Shown here in pieces: positions 56,766 through 64,000 of a stretch of 64,000 nucleotides of DNA. Position 1 is the first letter of the stretch. Each line of letters starts with the position of its first letter. The translations under genes and the position numbers were made by a program. This DNA is from Streptomyces sp. NRRL F-2664. Lineage in GTDB: Bacteria > Actinomycetota > Actinomycetes > Streptomycetales > Streptomycetaceae. The stretch spans positions 81,517-145,516 of the forward strand of contig NZ_JOFX01000010.1 of assembly GCF_000719345.1 (NCBI RefSeq). The letters run 5' to 3'. The notes beneath the pieces were generated by a model. It was given only the letters and a program-made list of their open reading frames with translations, was not told where the DNA came from and did not search any database.

Positions 56766-59186
56766 TCAGCCGCGGTTGCGGAGCGGGAGGCGGAGGCGGA
56801 GGGTCGTCAGGCGGGTCGCGGCGGCCGCGGTCAAGGTCGACCAGCGGGCCGAGACCGCCCACGAGACCCGGGCCGCCGAACGCGGCAGCAGCAGGGCGCG
56901 CAGCCGGGACCGGCGGCCCACCGCGGCCAGCAGGCCCGCCCGGGCCTCCAGCACGTCGGCCGGCAGGCCCGGATAGGAGACCTCCGCGCCCGGCGGCGCG
57001 TACAGGGCCCGCTCCACGGCGCCCGCGACCCGGTGCACCGCCGCGGCGGCGTCCGGCTCCAGCCCGCCCAGCTCCACCATCCGGCTCGCCGCCCGGCGCG
57101 GCGACAACGCCTCGTCCGGGACCACGCCCACGTCCCACGCGGCGTCGCCCAGCTCCAGCCAGGCCGCAAGCACCTCCCCGGACCCCAGCCGCCGCGCCCG
57201 CAACCGGCCGCGCCACAGCAGCGGCAGCAGCGGCAGCAGCGGCAGACACAGCACCGCGGCCACGGCCGCCGCCCAGCCGAGGGCTGCCGTCACCGACGGC
57301 CCGTCGTCCTGGGCCGCGCCCGGCTGCGGGGCGGTCGGCCCGCACTCACCGAGCCTCCTCAGGGCCGGCGGGCACTCGACGGACGCCGAGGGCGCCGGCG
57401 CCGGCTGCGCCGCGCCCTGCGAGGGCAGCGGCGCCGGCGCGGACGGCTGGGCCGCCGGAGCCTGCGTGCGGGAGTAGTCCGGCACGTTCAAACCGGACCG
57501 GGGGGTCGGTTCGAACCGCGTCCAGCCCACACCCTGGAAGTACAGCTCGGGCCAGGCGTGCGCGTCCCGCATCGACACGTTCACGATGCCGTCCGCCTGC
57601 CTCTCGCCGGGCGTGAAGCCCACCGCGACCCGCGCCGGGATGCCCAGCGTGCGGGACATCGCCGCCATCGAGAACGCGAAGTGGATGCAGAAGCCCTCCT
57701 TGTCCGCGAGGAACCGGGCGACGGCCAGCGGCCCCGTCCCCGAGGCCGTCTGCGTGTCGTAGCGGAACCCGCCGCTCACAGCGAAGTAGTCCTGCAGCTT
57801 CACCGCGCGCGCGTAGTCGTCCTTGGTCCCCTGTGTCACCTGGCGGGCCGTCTCGGCGACCACCGGGGGCAGGTTGTCCGGGACCTTCGTGTACTCCTCC
57901 CGGATCGCCGGATCCGGCGCCGGGGCCTTCTGCAGCTGCTGCGCGGTCGGCTTCAGCAGCAGGCTGCGCACGTTGTAGTCCGCGCCCTGGACGGTCTGGT
58001 ACTTGTCCCTGCCCAGCTGGTCCCCGACGAGGGTCCGGCCGACCGGCTCGAACCGCCACTTGCCGCGCACGTCGACCGCGGTCGCCGGGTACGGCATGGG
58101 CAGGTAGCGCTGGTTGTAGCCGTCCGACGCCGTGATGTTCGTGGTCACCTCCGTCGCGGAGAGGCGCACCTGGTCACCGAGGCCGGGCGGCAGGGGCATC
58201 TGCTCTGGCACGTCGGTCAGGGCCCGCCCCGACGCCTCCCACTTGGAGCCGTTGAAGTCGTCCAGCGCCAGGATGCGCAGGTACTGCTCGCTCTGCTGCG
58301 GATTGTCCGTCCGGTAGCGCAGCACCACGCGGTTGTCCTGCGCGTTGAGGTTGCTCTGCAGGGAGACCAGCGGGTTGACCGCCGAGATCGTGCCCCCGGA
58401 ACCGCCGGAGCCCTCCGCGTCCTTCGGACCGCCCAGCAGCCCGTCGTCGAGGGCGGGCAGCGCCGCCGGCACCACCAGGGCGAGCCCGAGGGCGAGGGCG
58501 CCGATCCGCCGGCCGAAGCGTACGGGGGCGGTCGCCCGGCCGCCGCCGGGGCTGATGCCGGAGTCGGCGGCCCCGCTCCCGCGCGGCGCCGCGCCGAAGA
58601 CCCGCCCCCACTGGGCGAGCCGGTCGCGGCCCTCGCAGAGCAGCAGCATCAGGTAGCCGCAGCCCGCCATCAGGAAGGAGAGCCAGGACGCGTCCCCGCC
58701 GCCCGACAGGCCCGCGGCGACCGAGTACAGCGCGAGCAGCGGCAGACCGGCCGCGGCGGCCGTACGGGCGGTGACCGCCAGCAGGTCCACCAGCAGGCCG
58801 ATCAGCAGCACCCCGGACACCAGCAGCAGCTGGATGCCGTCCGTCAGCGGCGCCGGTATCGCGAACTCGCCGACGTCGTGCACACCCTGGGCGAACAGCG
58901 AGCCGAAATCCGTCACGAAGTAGGCCAGGGGTCCGCTGCCGGTGGACTCGACCTTGCCCGCGAAGAGCAGCGCGAGCAGCAGCAGCGACACCAGCAGCTG
59001 CGCGGCCACGGTCAGCGACCGCGCCAGGGGCACCCGCCGGGCCCCCGCCCCCACCGCGCTCTGCACGGCCAGCAGCAGTCCGGCCTGGAGCAGCCAGGCC
59101 TGGGACTCCACCAGCGGGGTCAGCGACCACGAGGTGAGCAGCGTCGCCAGCGCCGCGAAGACCGTCAGTTTCGCCCGTCCGCTCAT
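56766..59186 (-). CDS. Transglutaminase-like membrane protein (TgpA family)
   Basis: The 806-residue protein has about six N-terminal helices (1-210), an extracytoplasmic region, a transglutaminase-core domain, one more helix (about 640-665) and a cytosolic C-terminal domain. The catalytic triad is readable: Cys in EGFCIHFAFSM, His in RDAHAWPELYF and an acid in WTRFEPTP (Glu rather than Asp, as is common in actinobacteria). A Pro/Ala/Gln-rich linker follows. ATG 59186 overlaps the DUF58 stop by 4 bp. TgpA-DUF58-MoxR is a conserved envelope-related operon. Confidence 0.92.
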   Translation of the reverse strand: MSGRAKLTVFAALATLLTSWSLTPLVESQAWLLQAGLLLAVQSAVGAGARRVPLARSLTVAAQLLVSLLLLALLFAGKVESTGSGPLAYFVTDFGSLFAQGVHDVGEFAIPAPLTDGIQLLLVSGVLLIGLLVDLLAVTARTAAAAGLPLLALYSVAAGLSGGGDASWLSFLMAGCGYLMLLLCEGRDRLAQWGRVFGAAPRGSGAADSGISPGGGRATAPVRFGRRIGALALGLALVVPAALPALDDGLLGGPKDAEGSGGSGGTISAVNPLVSLQSNLNAQDNRVVLRYRTDNPQQSEQYLRILALDDFNGSKWEASGRALTDVPEQMPLPPGLGDQVRLSATEVTTNITASDGYNQRYLPMPYPATAVDVRGKWRFEPVGRTLVGDQLGRDKYQTVQGADYNVRSLLLKPTAQQLQKAPAPDPAIREEYTKVPDNLPPVVAETARQVTQGTKDDYARAVKLQDYFAVSGGFRYDTQTASGTGPLAVARFLADKEGFCIHFAFSMAAMSRTLGIPARVAVGFTPGERQADGIVNVSMRDAHAWPELYFQGVGWTRFEPTPRSGLNVPDYSRTQAPAAQPSAPAPLPSQGAAQPAPAPSASVECPPALRRLGECGPTAPQPGAAQDDGPSVTAALGWAAAVAAVLCLPLLPLLPLLWRGRLRARRLGSGEVLAAWLELGDAAWDVGVVPDEALSPRRAASRMVELGGLEPDAAAAVHRVAGAVERALYAPPGAEVSYPGLPADVLEARAGLLAAVGRRSRLRALLLPRSAARVSWAVSARWSTLTAAAATRLTTLRLRLPLRNRG

Positions 59187-60555
59187 TCCCGGCCTCCGCT
59201 CGTTCCCGTCCCGACGCGTCCGGCCCCGGCCTGCCGCCACAGCTCGCCGAAGGCCACCCCCGGCGGGGCGGCCAGGGCCGTCCAGCCGGCGTCGCGCAGC
59301 CTGCGCAGCCGTTCCTCCAGCGGAACCACGTCGTGCCCGGGCTCGGGCCGCCCGCCCCAGGCCCCGGTGTCCAGGACGAAAGCCACCGCGCCCGAGGTGC
59401 GCTGGCGCATCTTGGCCGCCAGTTCGGTCTGGACGTCGTCCAGGTCGCCGAAGAAGGCGATGAGGAGCCCGTCGCCGCCGCCCTCCCCGAAGCCCCCGGC
59501 GCCGCGCACCGCATCGTAGGCCCGGGAGAGCCCGGCGCCGTCGGAGTGCCCCACCACGGCGAGGGTGTCCATCATCAGTCCGGCGGCCTCCGCGGACTCC
59601 TGCCCGCCGGCGGAGAACCCGCCGGCGCCCTCGCCCGGCACCGCGCTTCCGGTGTCGGTGAGCAGCCGTGCGGAGAATCCCTGTTCCAGGACGTGCACGA
59701 GGCTGGACGCGGCCGCGGAGACGGCCCATTCGAAGGCGGAGTCCGGTCCGGCGCCGTCGAAGGCGAGGCGGCGGGTGTCGAGCAGGACGGTGGCCCTGCT
59801 GCGCTGCGGCTGCTCCTCGCGGCGGACCATCAGTTCGCCGTAGCGGGCGGTGGAGCGCCAGTGCACGCGGCGCAGGTCGTCGCCGCGCCGGTAGCCGCGC
59901 GGGATCACGTCGTCGTCGCCGGCCAGGGCCAGGGAGCGGCGGCTGCCGTCGCCGTAGCCGTTGGACTCGCCGGTCAGCCGGACCGGCGCCAGGGGCTCCG
60001 TGCGCGGTATGACGGTGAGGGTGTCGTAGGTGCTGAAGGAGCGGGTCAGCTCGACCAGCCCGAAGGGGTCGGTCAGCCGCAGCTGGAGCGGGCCCAGCGG
60101 GTAGCGGCCGCGCAGGTCGGAGCGGACCCGGTAGGACACCTCCCGGCGTCCGCCGGGCTCCACGCGGTCCAGGACGAACCGCGGGCGGGGGCCCAGTACG
60201 TAGGGCACCCGGTCCTGCAGCATCAGCAGGCCGGTGGGCAGCCGGGAGACGTTGTCCATGCGCAGCTGCACCCGCGCCTCGGCGCCCGCGGACACCCGCC
60301 CGGGCGACAGCCGGCGGCTGCCGGAGACCCGGAAGCGGGTGCGGTGCAGGGCGTAGACGCAGATCAGCGGCAGCAGGGCGAGGAGCAGGCCGACGCGGAG
60401 CAGAGCGCCCTGGCCGAGGACGTACGCGCAGGCGGCCGCGGCGATCCCGGCGGCCACGAAGGAGCGCCCGCGGGTGGTCAGCCCGGACAGTGAGGCGCGC
60501 AGTCCGCCGCCGTCTCCCGGGCCGCCGGCGCCGCGTGGGGCAGCACCGGCGCCCA

Positions 60556-60556
<1 letters not shown>
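59183..60556 (-). CDS. DUF58 domain protein
   Basis: The 457-residue protein has two N-terminal helices (about 30-68), a beta-rich domain and the DUF58 core with RRGDDLRRVHWRSTARYGELMVRREE. A von-Willebrand-A-like region with VLLDTRR follows. These proteins are partners of MoxR ATPases and may present or assemble cell-envelope targets. Its start overlaps the moxR stop by 1 bp (TGATG) and its stop overlaps the transglutaminase start by 4 bp. Confidence 0.92.
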
Positions 60557-61566
<1,010 letters not shown>

Positions 61567-61701
61567 CTGGTTCTCCTCGGCCCATTTCCCAGGGCCGACG
61601 CCCTTGGCGCATCACCGGCCCACCCCGAAACACGGACACCGGACCCGGGGTTCCGGGGAGTGTCTCCCCGCATTCTTGACGGCGCCCCGGCCCTGTGTCA
61701 C

Positions 61702-62253
61702 TCAGGAGCGGGGATCGATCTCCCGCAGGAGGCCGGTGTGCACGTCGAAGACGAAGCCTCGCACATCGTCCTTGTGGAGCAGGAACGGGTTGGTGCGGAC
61801 CCGCTGCATCGACTGGCGGACGTCCTGGTCGACATCCCGGAACGCCTCGACGGCCCACGAGGGGCGCTGGCCCACCTCGTCCTCCAGCTCGTGGCGGAAG
61901 TCCTCGGTCAGGCTTTCGAGACCGCAGCCCGTGTGGTGGATGAGTATCACCGCGCGGGTGCCGAGAGCCCGCTGGCTGATGGTGAGGGAGCGGATGACGT
62001 CGTCGGTGACCACTCCGCCCGCATTGCGGATGGTGTGGCAGTCGCCGAGGTCGAGGCCCAGCGCCTTGTGCAGGTCGAGGCGGGCGTCCATGCAGGCCAC
62101 CACGGCCACGCGGAGGACGGGGCGGGCGTCCATGCCGGGATCGGTGAACTCGGCGGCGTAGCGCTCGTTCGCCTCGACCAGCCGGTCGGTCACCGGTCCG
62201 CCGACGGGTGCCCCGGAAGCGGAGTCTGCAGGCAGTGATGCGGGAGTCGTCAT
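61702..62253 (-). CDS. Beta-carbonic anhydrase
   Basis: The 183-residue enzyme interconverts CO2 and bicarbonate. Zinc ligands are visible as Cys in VACMDARLD and His-x2-Cys in IHHTGCG, with IRNAGGVVTDD between. It is of the short actinobacterial beta class. ATG 62253 is preferred because TAACGT (minus, 62261-62266) lies 7 bp upstream, fitting a leaderless mRNA, and the conserved sequence begins nearby; the frame is open further but looks non-coding. Confidence 0.9.
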   Translation of the reverse strand: MTTPASLPADSASGAPVGGPVTDRLVEANERYAAEFTDPGMDARPVLRVAVVACMDARLDLHKALGLDLGDCHTIRNAGGVVTDDVIRSLTISQRALGTRAVILIHHTGCGLESLTEDFRHELEDEVGQRPSWAVEAFRDVDQDVRQSMQRVRTNPFLLHKDDVRGFVFDVHTGLLREIDPRS

Positions 62254-62428
62254 GGGTACGACGTTACTGGTCACGGGCGCCGAGGGCCGTGAGTGAGGCC
62301 GGACGAAGGGGGTCAACACGGCGTGGTGTGAGCTGACCCACAGGGGTGGAGGGGCGCCGCCGTCCGGGTGGTCCGGCACCGTGTGCGGCTCCGGTCCGCA
62401 CGGCGCGTACGGCGCGCGGGCCGGTTCG

Positions 62429-62456
62429 TTGACCGCGGCGACCGTTGCACTAAAGT
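62429..62456 (+). promoter_or_regulatory. rsmH/dcw promoter
   Basis: TTGACC (62429-62434) and TAAAGT (62451-62456) are 16 bp apart, a good vegetative promoter. A leader of about 150 nt with GC-rich hairpins follows before rsmH. Confidence 0.55.
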
Positions 62457-62613
62457 GACGCGAACCGGCCGGAGCCCGGCCCTGACCGGCCTCCCGGCCA
62501 CCGATGAAGACTCCGCGTGCGCGGCGCGTACGTACGGCCCGGCCCTCTTCCGCTCACCGGCCGGGGGAGCGGGCGGTGCGTACGGCTGCCGCGCCGTTAA
62601 CTGAGAGGGCGCT

Positions 62614-63573
62614 TTGACCAGCGAGTCCCGACATGTCCCGGTGATGCTCCAGCGGTGCCTGGACCTGTTGGCCCCGGCGCTGCAGAGGCCGGGGGCCGTC
62701 GTCGTCGACTGCACCCTCGGCCTCGGCGGCCACAGCGAGGCCCTGCTGACCCGTTTCCCCGAGGCCCGCCTGATCGGCCTCGACCGCGACAAGGAGGCGC
62801 TGCGGCTCTCCGGCGAGCGGCTGGCCCCCTTCGGCGACCGGGCCACCCTCGTCCACGCGATCTACGCGGACCTCGCCGAGGTGCTCGACGGCCTGGGCCT
62901 GCCGACCGTCCAGGGCGTCCTCTTCGACCTGGGCGTCTCCTCCATGCAGCTGGACGAGGCCGACCGCGGGTTCGCGTACGCCCAGGACGCGCCGCTGGAC
63001 ATGCGCATGGACCAGACGACGGGCATCAGCGCCGCCGAGGTCCTCAACACCTACGCGCCGGGCGAGCTGGTGCGGATCCTGCGCCAGTACGGCGAGGAGA
63101 AGCAGGCCAAGCGGATCGTGTCCGCCATCGTCCGCGAGCGCGAGAAGGCCCCCTTCAGCAACAGCGCCCGCCTCGTCGAGCTCATCCGCGACGCCCTGCC
63201 CCAGGCGGCGAAGCGGACCGGCGGCAACCCGGCGAAGCGGACCTTCCAGGCGCTGCGGATCGAGGTCAACGGCGAACTGTCCGGCCTGGAGCGGGCCATC
63301 CCGGCGGCGGTGGACCGGATCGCGGTCGGCGGCCGGATCGCGGTCCTGTCCTACCACTCCCTGGAGGACCGGCTGGTCAAGCAGGTCTTCTCGGCCGGCG
63401 CGACCTCCACCGCCCCGCCCGGCCTGCCGGTGGTGCCGGAGAAGTACCAGCCGAAGCTCAAACTGCTCACGCGGGGGGCGGAGCTGCCGACCGAGGAGGA
63501 GATCGCCGAGAACCGGCGGGCCGCCCCGGCGAGGCTCCGGGGGGTCGAACGCATCCGGGAGGCGCACCTGTGA
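62614..63573 (+). CDS. rsmH: 16S rRNA (cytosine-1402-N4) methyltransferase
   Basis: The 319-residue enzyme methylates C1402 in the ribosomal decoding centre. Motifs: [14 protein letters not shown] at the N-terminus, [15 protein letters not shown] (SAM site), [31 protein letters not shown] and [14 protein letters not shown], with [14 protein letters not shown] near the end. The TTG start follows GAGGG. It is the first gene of the division/cell-wall cluster; mraZ, which precedes it in many bacteria, is not visible here. Its stop overlaps ftsL (GTGA). Confidence 0.96.
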   Translation: MTSESRHVPVMLQRCLDLLAPALQRPGAVVVDCTLGLGGHSEALLTRFPEARLIGLDRDKEALRLSGERLAPFGDRATLVHAIYADLAEVLDGLGLPTVQGVLFDLGVSSMQLDEADRGFAYAQDAPLDMRMDQTTGISAAEVLNTYAPGELVRILRQYGEEKQAKRIVSAIVREREKAPFSNSARLVELIRDALPQAAKRTGGNPAKRTFQALRIEVNGELSGLERAIPAAVDRIAVGGRIAVLSYHSLEDRLVKQVFSAGATSTAPPGLPVVPEKYQPKLKLLTRGAELPTEEEIAENRRAAPARLRGVERIREAHL

Positions 63574-64000
63574 CCAGGGCCGGGAAGGTCGCCACGCTGA
63601 CCCGCGGGCAGGCGGCCCGCATCGGCCGGGCCCTCGGCGCCCGTCCGGCCCGGCCGCGGCCCGGCGGGCAGGCGGCCAGGATGCCGTTCGTCCTGCTGGT
63701 CGTGGCCCTGCTCGCCGGCGGGCTGATCAGCCTGCTGCTGCTGAACTCGGCGCTCAACGAGGGCTCCTTCCAGCTGACGCGGCTGAAGAAGGAGACCACC
63801 GCCCTCACCGACGAGGAGCAGGCCCTCCAGCGCGACGTGGACGCCCACTCGGCCCCCGACGCGCTCCAGCGGCGCGCCCGGGAACTGGGCCTGGTGCCCG
63901 GCGGCAGCCCCGTCTTCGTCGACCCGGACGGCAAGGTCTCCGGCAGCGTCTCGGTGGCCGAGGCGCTGCCGGAGACCTTGCCGTCCGGGTCGACGAAGAC
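63570..64000 (+). CDS. ftsL: Septum-formation protein FtsL-like, 5' part
   Basis: The visible 143 codons encode a basic N-terminus ([22 protein letters not shown]), one membrane helix (about 38-58) and a coiled coil ([27 protein letters not shown]), the FtsL/DivIC layout. It forms the division complex with FtsB and FtsQ and links to FtsI, whose gene normally follows. The GTG overlaps the rsmH stop by 4 bp. The gene runs past the window end. Confidence 0.88.
   Translation, partial: MTRAGKVATLTRGQAARIGRALGARPARPRPGGQAARMPFVLLVVALLAGGLISLLLLNSALNEGSFQLTRLKKETTALTDEEQALQRDVDAHSAPDALQRRARELGLVPGGSPVFVDPDGKVSGSVSVAEALPETLPSGSTK

Overview
The window is a high-GC chromosomal segment from an actinomycete, almost certainly Streptomyces. 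Third codon positions are nearly all G/C. GTG and TTG starts are common, and many genes have a -10 box 6-7 bp before the start codon (leaderless transcripts). The gene order (ctaD/ctaF, ctaE-qcrCAB, trpD, glkA, macRS, pfkA, trpEG, aroH, bfd/bfr, pkaF, thi genes, metF, rsmH-ftsL) is the conserved core-chromosome order I know from Streptomyces coelicolor, running from the cytochrome bcc-aa3 locus towards the dcw cell-division cluster. I see no insertion sequence, prophage, CRISPR array, tRNA or rRNA. This is housekeeping core, not an accessory island.

Layout. 1-7.4 kb: the aerobic respiratory supercomplex (ctaD 3' end, ctaF, ctaE, qcrC, qcrA, qcrB), interrupted by an L,D-transpeptidase lipoprotein and an atypical stand-alone receiver protein. 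7.5-13.4 kb: trpD, a class V PLP enzyme behind a SAM-IV riboswitch, an AsnC-type ligand-binding domain with a rhomboid protease, a zinc ribbon and a NYN-domain protein. 13.6-18.3 kb: envelope genes (two tandem NlpC/P60 endopeptidases, an HExxH lipoprotein, a PimB-type mannosyltransferase). 18.4-29.5 kb: lipid and sterol genes (cholesterol oxidase, acyl-CoA synthetase, START-like protein, ArsA-like ATPase, lipase-like hydrolase, PlsC-type acyltransferase) mixed with glkA. 29.5-37.8 kb: MacS/MacR, a phosphofructokinase with PPi-type active-site residues, a fused TrpEG under a Trp-rich leader/attenuator, class II DAHP synthase, then bfd (with an iron box) facing bacterioferritin. 38-47.4 kb: a molybdenum-cofactor protein, endonuclease IV, the PASTA kinase PkaF, thiOSG under a TPP riboswitch, a ferredoxin-reductase-like flavoprotein, an Rv2175c-like protein, thiE and metF. 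47.5-56.3 kb: membrane and small conserved proteins, then a drug-exporter-like ABC/YhgE pair with its TetR regulator and a perfect 28-bp operator. 56.8-64 kb: a transglutaminase/DUF58/MoxR operon, beta-carbonic anhydrase, rsmH and the start of ftsL.

How the genes fit together. Several units sit under RNA or DNA switches readable from sequence: SAM-IV (methionine/sulfur), TPP (thiamine), a Trp attenuator (chorismate to tryptophan), an IdeR/DmdR-type iron box (ferritin release) and a TetR operator (ABC-YhgE). Most operons end in strong GC-rich hairpins. The most useful leads are the SAM-IV leader with its short upstream ORF, the leaderless trp leader, the palindrome over the ctaE start, a MacR-like box in a gene-free gap, and the degenerate nucleotide-binding motifs in two ATPase-like proteins. 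Assignments rest on motif reading alone; no database search was possible.
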